A DNA stretch of 38,714 bases, from the NCBI GenBank assembly GCA_045128635.1, contig JBGVRS010000055.1, forward strand, positions 1 through 38,714. Direction: 5' to 3'. The stretch is from HGM12587 sp045128635 (GTDB lineage Bacteria; Bacillota; Clostridia; Lachnospirales; Lachnospiraceae). Made by a program: the position numbers and the translations under genes. The notes under the pieces are model-generated. The model had not been told where the DNA came from and ran no database searches. It saw nothing but the letters and a program-made list of their open reading frames with translations. This document shows, in pieces, positions 7,221 through 15,955 of this stretch (positions within the stretch are counted from its first letter, which is position 1; each line of letters opens with the position of its first letter).

Positions 7221-8831
7221 ATGTATCATGACGGTAAAATCTGGGTCGGCCATTCCGGCGATGAAAGAGTCTATATTTATCCGAAGATGGCGAATCGCCA
7301 CGGATTAATTGCAGGTGCAACAGGGACTGGTAAAACAGTTACATTAAAAGTACTTGCAGAATCATTCAGTGATGCGGGCGTACCTGTATTTTTAGCTGAC
7401 GTTAAAGGTGACCTTGCAGGAATGTGTATGTTAGGCACAGATAATGAAAATGTAAGAAAACGTGTAGACAGTATGGGACTTGCAGCAGAAGGCTTTGATT
7501 TCTCAGCTTATCCTACAACTTACTGGGACATTTACGGAGAAAAAGGTATGCCTCTTCGTGCTACCATTTCTGAAATGGGTCCACTGCTTCTTAGCAGAAT
7601 CCTTGATTTAAATGATACACAGTCAGATATTTTGACAATTATTTTTAAGATTGCAGATGATGAAGGTTTATTATTACTGGATACAAAGGATTTAAAATCT
7701 ATGATTCAGTATGTATCTGACCATTCTAAAGAATATGCATTGGAATACGGCAACATGGCAAAACAAAGTCTCGCTGCAATTTTACGTGCAGTGGTGGCTT
7801 TGGAAGCAGAGGGTGGCGATCAGTTCTTTGGTGAACCGGCAGTGAGTATTGTAGACTGGCTTTGCACAGACTGCAGTGGAAAAGGTGCAATTCAGGTATT
7901 GGATTGCCAGAAGCTGATCAACAATCCGACTATGTACTCTACATTTATGCTTTGGATGATGGCTGAACTTTTCGAAACATTACCGGAAGCGGGAGACCGT
8001 CCAAAACCAAAGATGGTATTCTTCTTTGACGAAGCGCATTTATTATTTGAAAATGCATCCAAGACATTACTTAGCAAGATTGAACAGGTTGTAAAACTGA
8101 TTCGTTCCAAAGGGGTTGGTATTTACTTTATCACACAGAACCCTGCAGACATTCCGGATGATGTGTTAGGTCAGCTTGGTAATAAGGTGCAGCACGCTCT
8201 TCGTGCATACACACCAAAGGAACAGAAGGCAGCAAAGGCAGCAGCAATGTCCTTCCGTGAAAATCCGGAATTTGATACATATGATGTATTATCTCAGCTT
8301 GGTACCGGGGAAGCCCTTGTATCTGTACTGGATGAAGAAGGTATCCCGACTGTGGTAAAACAGTGTACAATCCTGCCGCCGCAGAGTCAGATGGGTGCCT
8401 TAGATGATGAAGTGAGAAAATCTGAAATTGTAAATAACCTGCTTTATACAAAATATACACAGGCGCTTGATCGTGAATCTGCATACGAACTATTGACAAA
8501 GAAAGTAGCTGCAGAAGAACAGGCAGAGGCAGAAGCAAAAGAAGCGGTAGCAGCAGAAAAACAGCGCTTGAAAGATGAAGCGGCAGCAGAAAAACAGCGA
8601 CTCAAAGAAGAAGAAGCGAAAAAGAAAGCAGAAGAAAAAGAAAAAGCTGCAAAAGAAAAACAGGTAAAACGCGCAGTAAAGAACGTTGCAAGCAGTGCAA
8701 CAGGTACTCTTGGACGTGAAATCGGAAAGAGTATCGGTGGTTCTGTTGGTGGAAGTTTCGGTAAACGTCTGGGTGGAAATGTAGGCGCATCTTTAGGGCG
8801 TGGACTTTTAAGTACTTTATTTAAACTGTAA
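7221..8831 (+). CDS. HerA-like ATPase, DUF853 family
   Basis: A 536-aa hexameric-helicase-type ATPase of the HerA/FtsK superfamily (DUF853, as in E. coli YjgR). GATGTGKT (32-39) is Walker A, and KMVFFFDEAHLLF with D270-E271 is Walker B. The region from about 430 to 485 is an A/E/K-rich coiled coil, and the last 40 residues form a glycine-zipper-like segment (GREIGKSIGGSVGGSFG and similar), seen in other members of this family. Such proteins are probably DNA translocases, but the cellular role of DUF853 is not established. No NurA nuclease partner is nearby. ATG 7221 has AGGGGG 11 bases upstream. A bidirectional terminator follows. Confidence 0.88.
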   Translation: MYHDGKIWVGHSGDERVYIYPKMANRHGLIAGATGTGKTVTLKVLAESFSDAGVPVFLADVKGDLAGMCMLGTDNENVRKRVDSMGLAAEGFDFSAYPTTYWDIYGEKGMPLRATISEMGPLLLSRILDLNDTQSDILTIIFKIADDEGLLLLDTKDLKSMIQYVSDHSKEYALEYGNMAKQSLAAILRAVVALEAEGGDQFFGEPAVSIVDWLCTDCSGKGAIQVLDCQKLINNPTMYSTFMLWMMAELFETLPEAGDRPKPKMVFFFDEAHLLFENASKTLLSKIEQVVKLIRSKGVGIYFITQNPADIPDDVLGQLGNKVQHALRAYTPKEQKAAKAAAMSFRENPEFDTYDVLSQLGTGEALVSVLDEEGIPTVVKQCTILPPQSQMGALDDEVRKSEIVNNLLYTKYTQALDRESAYELLTKKVAAEEQAEAEAKEAVAAEKQRLKDEAAAEKQRLKEEEAKKKAEEKEKAAKEKQVKRAVKNVASSATGTLGREIGKSIGGSVGGSFGKRLGGNVGASLGRGLLSTLFKL

Positions 8832-8852
8832 TTACAAATGATATAAAAAGAA

Positions 8853-8900
8853 GCCGTCACACGAATGATTTAAGAATCATGGTGTGGCGGCTGGTTTTTT
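8853..8900. terminator. Bidirectional terminator
   Basis: AGCCGTCACAC (8853-8863) pairs with GTGTGGCGGCT (8883-8893), and inside it ATGATT and AATCAT pair around TAAG, giving one long stem. Plus-strand T-run is at 8896-8901; the minus side has AAAAAGAAG at 8846-8854. It separates the convergent HerA-like and TetR genes. Confidence 0.85.
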
Positions 8901-9432
8901 AGAATAAAGGTTTTAATGCTTTCACGGCATTTTCCAAAACACGAATAATGACTTCAGAATCTACATTGGGATTGCTGAGACTGGCATTATAGGCGCCGTG
9001 AATGCAATAAGAGAGTAAAACATTCTTTTCCATGTCATTTTCGTATTCAGGATATTTTGAACAAATTAATTTTTTGATGATTGTTTCCAAATGGATTGAC
9101 AGATGAGTCAAGCTTTTCCCGGAAAACATCACTTTGATCTGTGGCATATATTTGGCAAAAGCTAGCGTGACTTCTCGTGTAAAAACTTCCGGATTTTCAA
9201 AACTATAATCTAAATCTTTCGGAATACTGGAGACGATTTCAAGAACCATTTCATATTCTAATGCATCTGATAGCGCATGAATGTCTTCATAATGTGAGTA
9301 GAAAGTAGATTTGTTGATATACGCAAGTTCACATAATTCTTTAACTGTGATTTTTTCCAAGGGTTTTTTTGCACGAAGTTCCATAAATGCATTTTTGATT
9401 GCAAGTTTTGTTTTTTCGATTCTTTTATCCAT
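8899..9432 (-). CDS. TetR/AcrR family transcriptional regulator
   Basis: A 177-aa regulator. Residues 5-50 form the TetR helix-turn-helix (AIKNAFMELRAKKPLEKITV, then ELAYINKSTFYSHYEDI), with the typical KSTFYSHY recognition helix. The C-terminal ligand domain has no recognisable signature. The start at 9432 follows GGAGG in the minus reading; longer in-frame starts lack a site. It is transcribed away from the GH13 gene, so it may control that gene as well as itself; the 155-base gap between them is the likely operator region. The stop codon sits at the edge of the shared terminator. Confidence 0.85.
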   Translation of the reverse strand: MDKRIEKTKLAIKNAFMELRAKKPLEKITVKELCELAYINKSTFYSHYEDIHALSDALEYEMVLEIVSSIPKDLDYSFENPEVFTREVTLAFAKYMPQIKVMFSGKSLTHLSIHLETIIKKLICSKYPEYENDMEKNVLLSYCIHGAYNASLSNPNVDSEVIIRVLENAVKALKPLF

Positions 9433-9587
9433 AGAAACCTCCAGTAAAACAACGATTTCGCAAAAAAGATGTTTAAACACCATATGTTGGAAAAAGATGG
9501 TAGACATTATTATCAGTTTCGTATATTCTATTATAGATGGATAAACAACGAAAGTCCATTATTTTTTGGAACTAGGAGGAAAGAAGC

Positions 9588-11315
9588 ATGGCATGGTATG
9601 ATGAGGCAGTATTTTATCATATTTATCCACTGGGGCTGACAGGAGCACCAAAACAGAATCCGTATGGAGAACCGATTTCTCGGTTAAATACATTACTTCC
9701 ATGGATTTCTCATATTAAGGAGATTGGATGTAATGCAATTTACATCGGTCCGCTTTTCGAATCTGTAGGACATGGCTATGAAACAACAGATTATAAAAAA
9801 TTAGACAGCAGACTTGGAACCAACGAGGATCTGACTAATTTTGTGGCTGAATGTCATAAACAGGGAATTCGAGTGATTTTGGATGGAGTGTTCAATCACA
9901 CTGGCCGTGATTTCTATGCATTTCAAGATATTAAACACAATAGAGAACATTCACAGTACAAAGACTGGTACTGCAATGTGAATTTCTGGGGAAATAACTC
10001 TTTTAACGACGGATTTTCCTATGAAAACTGGGGAGGTTATGACCTTCTTGCAAAATTGAACCAGCATAATCCGGCAGTAAAGGATTATATCTGTGATGTG
10101 ATTCGCTTCTGGGTAAGTGAATTTGACATCGATGGAATCCGTCTGGATGCTGCGGATGTTATGGATTTTGAATATATGAAGGCACTTCGCCACGTGGCAA
10201 ACGAAGTAAAACCAGATTTCTGGCTTATGGGTGAAGTTATTCATGGTAACTATTCACGCTGGGCAAATGAAGGAACACTTCATTCAGTAACAAACTATAT
10301 GCTTCATAAAGCATTGTATTCCGGTCATAATGACCATAACTACTTTGAAGTGGCTCATACGATCAAATATGTCAGCGGTATGGTTGGAAATAAATTAAAT
10401 CTTTACAGTTTTGTAGATAACCATGATGTAGAACGTATCTATACAAAACTGAAAAATAAAGAGCACTTTTTACCGGTACATGTAATGCTCTATACATTAC
10501 CAGGTATTCCATCCCTTTATTATGGTTCGGAATTTGGTATTGAAGGACGTAAGGAACGTTTTTCAGATGATTCCTTAAGACCGGCATTAAATTACGAAGA
10601 TTATAAGGATGCTGTGAAAACAAATCCATGTACCAAACTCATTGCAGCACTTGGAAAAATCCGTCAGAATACACCGGCGCTGATGTATGGGGATTATAAG
10701 GAACTGGAACTTCAGACAACACATTTTGCATATGCAAGGGTACTGGATGGAAAGACAGTGATTACAACTGTAAATAATGCAGACAATGATGCTTTCATGA
10801 ATTTACAGGCAGGAAATTCTGCAGAGTATATTGGTGCACTGACAGGTGAAAAGGTATCTGTTAATGGCGGACGCATTCAGGTAAAAGTTCCTGCAAACTT
10901 TGGAGAAATCTGGATTCCGGCTGAAATGTATAGTGACAGCTTTGCACCAATTAAAACGGTGGAGATTAAGAAGGCTCCTAAACCAGAAACGAAGGTAGAA
11001 CCGGTGAAAGTAGAAGAGCCAAAACCGGAACAAAAGGCGGAAACAGTGAAAGCGGTTGAAGTTCCAAAACAGGAAGAACCAAAACCAGTGGAACAGCCAA
11101 AAGTAGAACCGGTCAAAGTACAGGAAGAAAAGAAACCTGAAAAAGTAGTTGTAGACTGGAACAAACCTTACGAAGATATGACTATCGAAGAACTTCAGGA
11201 AGCAATTCTTGAAAAAATGAGAAGAAACGGTCCTGTTACAGAATATATGTTAGGTACCGTAAGAGAAAATACGCACCATGGTTCCTTGGTAACATGGGTG
11301 AGAAGTTTTAACTAA
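9588..11315 (+). CDS. Alpha-amylase family (GH13) glycosidase with charged C-terminal tail
   Basis: A 575-aa intracellular GH13 enzyme; no signal peptide is present. The catalytic barrel holds D187 in GIRLD (nucleophile), E216 in MGEVIHG (acid/base) and D280 in VDNHD, plus the GVFNHTGRD region-I motif near residue 104. It should cut or rearrange alpha-1,4/1,6-glucans or maltodextrins, like cyclomaltodextrinase or neopullulanase. The unusual part is the C-terminus: residues about 455-523 are a low-complexity P/K/E/V linker with repeats such as EEPKPV, followed by a 50-residue end (about 524-575) that may be a small helical module. A strong AGGAGGAAAG site precedes ATG 9588. The exact specificity is not readable. 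Confidence 0.88.
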   Translation: MAWYDEAVFYHIYPLGLTGAPKQNPYGEPISRLNTLLPWISHIKEIGCNAIYIGPLFESVGHGYETTDYKKLDSRLGTNEDLTNFVAECHKQGIRVILDGVFNHTGRDFYAFQDIKHNREHSQYKDWYCNVNFWGNNSFNDGFSYENWGGYDLLAKLNQHNPAVKDYICDVIRFWVSEFDIDGIRLDAADVMDFEYMKALRHVANEVKPDFWLMGEVIHGNYSRWANEGTLHSVTNYMLHKALYSGHNDHNYFEVAHTIKYVSGMVGNKLNLYSFVDNHDVERIYTKLKNKEHFLPVHVMLYTLPGIPSLYYGSEFGIEGRKERFSDDSLRPALNYEDYKDAVKTNPCTKLIAALGKIRQNTPALMYGDYKELELQTTHFAYARVLDGKTVITTVNNADNDAFMNLQAGNSAEYIGALTGEKVSVNGGRIQVKVPANFGEIWIPAEMYSDSFAPIKTVEIKKAPKPETKVEPVKVEEPKPEQKAETVKAVEVPKQEEPKPVEQPKVEPVKVQEEKKPEKVVVDWNKPYEDMTIEELQEAILEKMRRNGPVTEYMLGTVRENTHHGSLVTWVRSFN

Positions 11316-11324
11316 ATAATAATT

Positions 11325-11360
11325 GATAAAAAATATCCCCCGGCCAGTTGGTCGGGGGAT
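11325..11360 (-). terminator. Terminator of the ATP-grasp operon
   Basis: ATCCCCCGGCC (11335-11345) pairs with GGTCGGGGGAT (11350-11360) around AGTT. In the minus reading the stem is followed by TATTTTTTATC, a good T-run, so it mainly ends the minus-strand operon. It also sits 20 bases after the GH13 stop. Confidence 0.8.
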
Positions 11361-11370
11361 TACTATGTAC

Positions 11371-12573
11371 TTATTTAACTTTCTTTTCTTTGATCATGGC
11401 CTTATAGAACTTATCCATTGCTTTCTTTGTAGGGAAATTTGCAACATACATCATATTACCCATAGCGCCGGAAAGAGCATCCGGAACACGATCTACCATT
11501 CTCATCTGTTCACCATACATTTCCATGATTTCTTCATGGCTGTATTTGAATGGTTTGCCGTCACGACGACCTGCAAATGCACAGTATGCACGTTCACCAA
11601 CCGGCATTGTAGATTTGTCAAATGCGATCATATCAGCCCAGATTTTGTAAACGTTTGTGCTGTTTGCAAAGTTGATCATATCCGGAGTGAATCCGCCGCA
11701 TGGACGCATATTTACTTCCAATGCCATGACATCGCCTTTTTTACCAAGACCTTCGTGATCTTCTAAGAGACGGAAGAATTCAAAATGTACGAAACGGCTT
11801 TTAACACCGAAACTTTTTACTGTTGCACGACCAGCATTTCTGATATCAGCTGGAAGGTCTTTGACAATGTAATATAAGGAGTTGTCTAAAGTGTTTACAA
11901 CTTCCATGAGATTACTTGGTGTTACATTTCCAGTTTCAAAAATTGGATCTCCGTTAGAGTCAATGACTGCATCATAAGAGTTAACTTCTGCGTTCACAAA
12001 TTCTTCCATGATGTATTCGACGCTGTCCCATTTTGTTTCAAAGAATGTTTTTAACTCATCATCGCTGCAGATTTTATGAGTATCAGAAGCACCAACTCCA
12101 TTGTCAGGTTTTGCAACTACTGGATAGCCCACTTCTTTAATGAATTCTAAGCAGCCTTCGATGGTATCAACCATGTGGTGTTTTGCAACCGGAATTCCTG
12201 CTTTAATGTAGAATTCTTTCATTTTGGATTTGTATTTAATTCTTGGAATGTCTGCTGCCTGGAAGCTTGTAGTAACGTTAAAGTCTGTACGAAGCTTTGC
12301 ATCTCTCTCAAGCCAGTATTCGTTGTTGGATTCGATCCATTCGATACGGCCGTATTTGAAGATAAAGAATGCAATGGCACGGTAAACTGCTTCATCATCT
12401 TCAAGACTGTCTACTTTGTAGTATTCGTTTAAGCTGTCCTGAAGTTCTGGCATCAGATAATCGTATGGACAATCGCCGATACCAAGGACGTTAATGCCGT
12501 TGTTCTTTAATTCACGGCAGAACATCCAATAGTTTGTTGGAAAGTTTGGTGAAATAAATACTAAATTTCTCAT
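11371..12573 (-). CDS. ATP-grasp domain protein (carboxylate-amine/thiol ligase type)
   Basis: A 400-aa ATP-grasp enzyme. The N-terminal Rossmann-like part begins NLVFISPNFPTNYW. The ATP-binding core includes YPVVAKPDNGVGASDT (near 151-166) and EEFVNAEVNSYDAV, and ALEVNMRPCGGFTPDM near 310 supplies the Mg-binding E-x-N pair. Such enzymes activate a carboxylate as acyl-phosphate and join it to an amine or thiol. The substrate is unknown. The start at 12573 has GGGGGAG upstream in the minus reading. It is the last gene of a minus-strand run with two alpha/beta hydrolases. That mix of a bond-forming ligase and ester-cleaving enzymes beside a GH13 suggests handling of one acylated or amino-acylated sugar product, which is inference. 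Confidence 0.82.
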   Translation of the reverse strand: MRNLVFISPNFPTNYWMFCRELKNNGINVLGIGDCPYDYLMPELQDSLNEYYKVDSLEDDEAVYRAIAFFIFKYGRIEWIESNNEYWLERDAKLRTDFNVTTSFQAADIPRIKYKSKMKEFYIKAGIPVAKHHMVDTIEGCLEFIKEVGYPVVAKPDNGVGASDTHKICSDDELKTFFETKWDSVEYIMEEFVNAEVNSYDAVIDSNGDPIFETGNVTPSNLMEVVNTLDNSLYYIVKDLPADIRNAGRATVKSFGVKSRFVHFEFFRLLEDHEGLGKKGDVMALEVNMRPCGGFTPDMINFANSTNVYKIWADMIAFDKSTMPVGERAYCAFAGRRDGKPFKYSHEEIMEMYGEQMRMVDRVPDALSGAMGNMMYVANFPTKKAMDKFYKAMIKEKKVK

Positions 12574-12665
12574 TTGTGTTTCTCCCCCGTTTTATTCATT
12601 AAAAGTTCATTTATCATACTTGTGACTTCCCCACAGGATTAAGTTCCCAAAAGTTATTTAATATC

Positions 12666-13421
12666 CTATCTTTCTAAAAGGTATGGTAAGTAGTAAACAA
12701 CCTGTTTGTACCACCAATCCCAGTCATGTTTTACATCATAGCCCCACAAGTCAACCCAGATGTTAATGCCCTTTTCTGCAAAAATCGCTTTTAATTCTTT
12801 GGTTGTATCAGGGATTTCCCAGTCACCCTGACCTACACAGATGACAGCTTTCTGCTGGTTGAACATATCGATGTATGGGTGGTCTGTTGGAAGATTTCTC
12901 ATATAGTGAACCGGTGAGTTCTGGTATACGATATCATCCATGTAACCGCCAAAGCCGTATTCAGATGTGTAAATACCGCTAAGAGCTAATGTACCGTCAA
13001 AAAGATCCGGACGGCGTAAGTAAAGGTTTGCTGCATGTGTAGCACCTAAAGAACATCCAAATGTGATGATGCCTGGATAGCCTTCCCAGCCGTTTTTTTC
13101 ATTTGCATAGTTTCTTAAAAATGGAACAACTTCATCTGTGATGTAGCGAATCCAGCTTTCATGGCGTTCTGCTTTCCAGCGTCCATCGCCATGTCTGTTT
13201 GACCATGTTTCTAAGTCGATGGTATCGATTCCTAAAACCATTACCTGACCGGATTCGATCCAAGGTCCCCAAACGTCTGTCATTTTGAAGTTTTCAAAGT
13301 CAAAGTAGCGACCGTCCTGGCAAGGGATGAAAAGGACTGGGTGACCTGCGTGGCCCCAAACTTTACATTCCATGTCACGGCCCAGTGCCTGACTATACCA
13401 TTTAAACTGATTTGTTTCCAT
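12666..13421 (-). CDS. Alpha/beta hydrolase, esterase-D/PHB-depolymerase-like
   Basis: A 251-aa hydrolase. S124 in FGCSLGATHA is the nucleophile (G-x-S-x-G), an acid is likely in GQGDWEIPDT near 205, and H in VKHDWDWW near 235 is the third member. GHPVLFIPCQDGRYF near residue 26 forms the oxyanion loop region. It has no signal peptide. Its start overlaps the preceding hydrolase gene by 20 bases, and the GAGGA site lies inside that gene, so the two are translationally linked. Tryptophan-rich loops (GPWIESG, WVDLWGYDVKHDWDWWY) suggest an aromatic or sugar-lined pocket. Substrate unknown. Confidence 0.82.
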   Translation of the reverse strand: METNQFKWYSQALGRDMECKVWGHAGHPVLFIPCQDGRYFDFENFKMTDVWGPWIESGQVMVLGIDTIDLETWSNRHGDGRWKAERHESWIRYITDEVVPFLRNYANEKNGWEGYPGIITFGCSLGATHAANLYLRRPDLFDGTLALSGIYTSEYGFGGYMDDIVYQNSPVHYMRNLPTDHPYIDMFNQQKAVICVGQGDWEIPDTTKELKAIFAEKGINIWVDLWGYDVKHDWDWWYKQVVYYLPYLLER

Positions 13422-14223
13422 CGTTAAATTCCTCTTTTTCTTCTGTTGTGTCTAAGTTATAAAGTAATGTTTCCATAAAAAATGGAATTTGTTTCTCCCA
13501 GCTTGCTTCGCAGTGAGTACCGCCCGGTACAATGCGGCATTGTAAGGAGAGCTTGCGCCACATGAGCATTGTGGCAAGTTCGCCGAATGCACGGCGCATA
13601 TTTTTATGATTTCCAAATTCTTCTGAACCGTAATCGATGTAAAGAACCGTATCAGGTTCAAATTGTGCTGTGGAGAGCATGTTCTGCACTTCTACTGGTG
13701 CTGCCCAAAGGGATGGAGAAAGTGCTGCGGCACGAGAAAACACATGATTGTATTCCATCAGTGCATAAACACTCATGAGGCCTCCCATGGAGCTGCCTGC
13801 GATAAAAGTGTGTTCGCGGTCCGGAATTGTGCGGTAATGCTTATCAACCATTCGTTTAAATACATCAATGTACCAATCCATGGTTGCTTTTCCCTGACCA
13901 GGAACAAATCCAAGCTCGGAATCTTTGAATGTAAATGGAGAATACTCCGATAAGCGTCCGTTGTTTGGACTGTGATTACATTCTACGGCGGCGATGATCA
14001 TCTGTGTTTTTGTTTTATCCATATACTCCTTCATGCCCCAGGATTTTCCGTAAGTGGCATCTGAGTCAAAAAACACATTGTGTCCGTCAAACATATATAA
14101 AACAGGATATCGTTTGTTTTGATTTATAACTTTGTGATATCCTTTTGGAAGATAAATATATGCATTGCGGAGCTCCTCTGTGCCGTCTGCCAGAGGATAA
14201 ACAATTTTAAAGCGTTTGATCAT
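13402..14223 (-). CDS. Alpha/beta hydrolase, Fes/IroE-like esterase family
   Basis: A 273-aa esterase of the putative-esterase (PF00756) type. The N-terminal strand pair and YPVLYMFDGHNVFF (39-52) give the oxyanion region, S145 in AGSSMGGLMS is the nucleophile, and H in PGGTHCEASWEKQ near 247 is catalytic. Relatives cleave esters of siderophores, acetylated or feruloylated sugars. It is the first gene of the minus-strand operon ending with the ATP-grasp enzyme. GAGGAG lies eight bases before the start at 14223. No signal peptide is seen, so its substrate must be inside the cell. Confidence 0.83.
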   Translation of the reverse strand: MIKRFKIVYPLADGTEELRNAYIYLPKGYHKVINQNKRYPVLYMFDGHNVFFDSDATYGKSWGMKEYMDKTKTQMIIAAVECNHSPNNGRLSEYSPFTFKDSELGFVPGQGKATMDWYIDVFKRMVDKHYRTIPDREHTFIAGSSMGGLMSVYALMEYNHVFSRAAALSPSLWAAPVEVQNMLSTAQFEPDTVLYIDYGSEEFGNHKNMRRAFGELATMLMWRKLSLQCRIVPGGTHCEASWEKQIPFFMETLLYNLDTTEEKEEFNDGNKSV

Positions 14224-14300
14224 AAATACTCCTCATATTGCTTTTTCGCTTTAACACGTCAAAATAAGCAAATATTATCGTTTAAATATATCACAATGCA

Positions 14301-14330
14301 TTGGAAATATCAAGAAAATTGGGATATAAT
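14301..14330 (+). promoter_or_regulatory. Promoter of transglutaminase-like gene
   Basis: TTGGAA (14301-14306), an 18-base spacer and consensus TATAAT (14325-14330) lie 37 bases before ATG 14367. Confidence 0.65.
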
Positions 14331-14366
14331 TGGTTAGCAGGATGAAATATTAGGGAATAGAATGTT

Positions 14367-15380
14367 ATGGCATATTATTATAATCAGTTATCAAAAATTG
14401 AACAGAAAGCATATTATGCGATGAAAGAGGGACTGTTGAATTTAGCCCCTTCTTTTACTGTACCATTACTGGATGGGAAAACATTATCGGATATTTATTT
14501 TATGGTAAGAATGGACTATCCGGAAATCTTTTGGTCGGTAAAGTTCAGTTATAAATATTATAAGGATTCTGACCATGCAGAAATGATTCCTGAATATTTA
14601 TTCAAAAAGAATCAGATTGTAGAACATCAAAAAGCACTGGAATCCAGAGTCAGGAAGCTTGCCCGCCAGGCAGAAAAATTAAGTGAAAAGGAAAAAGAGC
14701 TTTTTATTCACGATTTTATCTGTCAGAATGTGCGATATGATAAGTTAAAAAAAGCATATTCTCATGAGATTATAGGTCCTTTAGGGCAGGGCATTGGTGT
14801 CTGTGAAGGAATTGCGAAATCAGTGAAGATTTTATGTGATGCTCTTGGTATCTGGTGTGTGATTGCACTTTGTGATAATAATCCTGAAAAGGGGATTAAG
14901 TATCGCCATATGTGGAATGTAGTGCGCATTGATGGAAAATATTATCATCTGGATGCGACTTTTGATAATTCCTTAAGTAGAGATGATGTGATTCGTTATG
15001 ATTATTTTAACTTAAGTGACAGCCAGATTTTTAAAGACCACGAACCGGCGATTTACAAACTTCCGGTTTGTGCGGATGGAGACCATACATATTATCGTGA
15101 CAAGAAACTGTCATGGACAAAATATGAAGATGTCAGAAAACGTGCAGCTCAGGCGGTGAAAAAGGGCAAAGTACTTATTTTCCACTGGAGAGGCGGTTAT
15201 CTGACAAGAGAGGTTTTAAAAGAATTATTTGAAATCTTCCATAAAGAGGCAGCAAAGAAAGAAAAATATGCTTATCTTTCTTTAAACTGGCCACAGGCGG
15301 TATTGCAGGTGAGATTTTCGTCAGAAGCACCAAATCAGGAAATTACGATGGAAGAAGCAAACGAAGGAGAGAAGTTATGA
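14367..15380 (+). CDS. Transglutaminase-like cysteine-protease-fold protein
   Basis: A 337-aa protein with a transglutaminase-like core: C146 in GVCEGIAK, H181 in RHMWN and D196 in YHLDATFD give the full Cys-His-Asp triad. The N-terminal 60 residues resemble the helical DUF that often precedes this core in Firmicutes. Members are usually peptidases or crosslinking enzymes, often of the cell surface, but this one has no signal peptide. AGGGA at 14352-14356 supports ATG 14367. The stop overlaps the start of the truncated MATE gene by four bases (ATGA), so the two are coupled. A cytoplasmic peptidase role is the simplest guess. Confidence 0.82.
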   Translation: MAYYYNQLSKIEQKAYYAMKEGLLNLAPSFTVPLLDGKTLSDIYFMVRMDYPEIFWSVKFSYKYYKDSDHAEMIPEYLFKKNQIVEHQKALESRVRKLARQAEKLSEKEKELFIHDFICQNVRYDKLKKAYSHEIIGPLGQGIGVCEGIAKSVKILCDALGIWCVIALCDNNPEKGIKYRHMWNVVRIDGKYYHLDATFDNSLSRDDVIRYDYFNLSDSQIFKDHEPAIYKLPVCADGDHTYYRDKKLSWTKYEDVRKRAAQAVKKGKVLIFHWRGGYLTREVLKELFEIFHKEAAKKEKYAYLSLNWPQAVLQVRFSSEAPNQEITMEEANEGEKL

Positions 15381-15955
15381 CACAACAGACGAAATCTATG
15401 GTGACAGATATGACAAGCGGGAATGTAACGAAGCTTTTACTAAGTTTTGCATTTCCTCTGTTTGTATCTAACGCTCTTCAAGCAATTTATAATATTGTGG
15501 ATATGATTGTTGTGGGACAAAATCTGGGTGCTAAGGAATACGAAAGAGTGCCTAGAATTCTAAGAACTGTTGGAACATGTACGATAGTGATTTCCACCGT
15601 ATTTGCGGTAGGAATCGGAATGTTCCAGGAATCGGTTTATGCACTTTTTACATCGGATGTTTCTGTTTTGGCAGCTGCACATATTTTGTTGATTCCGATT
15701 ATTTTGAATTTCTATGGTTCAGCAACCCGAAGTGTTGCATTTTCCCTGATCAATGGTTCTGGAAATACAAAGCTGAATTATGCGGTAGCAGTATTAGATG
15801 GCATCATCAGCCGAATCGGAATTGCAGCACTCTTAGGATTTGTGATGAAAATGGAATGTCAGGGTTTCTGGTATGGAGATGCGCTGGCAGGTTTTATTCC
15901 GATTGTTATTGGAATGTGCTACTTTATTTCAGGCCGCTGGAAGAAACGAGCATAG
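15377..15955 (+). pseudogene. Internally deleted MATE-family efflux transporter
   Basis: Only 192 aa, whereas MATE transporters are about 450. Residues 1-48 match the usual N-terminus (GNVTKLLLSFAFPLF, then NIVDMIVVGQ). From about residue 48 the protein jumps to a typical second-half motif, QNLGAKEYERVPRIL, and runs to the normal C-terminal end (ISGRWKKR). About 220-250 residues, roughly the first bundle after helix 1, are missing without a frameshift. The join near nucleotide 15520 lies at VVGQ, a string present in both halves of many MATE proteins, so deletion between short repeats is likely. The reading frame is intact and coupled to the preceding gene, so a short membrane protein could still be made, but drug/sodium antiport is very unlikely. 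Confidence 0.75.

Noticed and set aside
11323..11766. 147-aa plus-strand frame inside the ATP-grasp gene
   Set aside because: It is antisense to a well supported gene and Cys/His/Phe-rich in the manner of a reverse-frame shadow.
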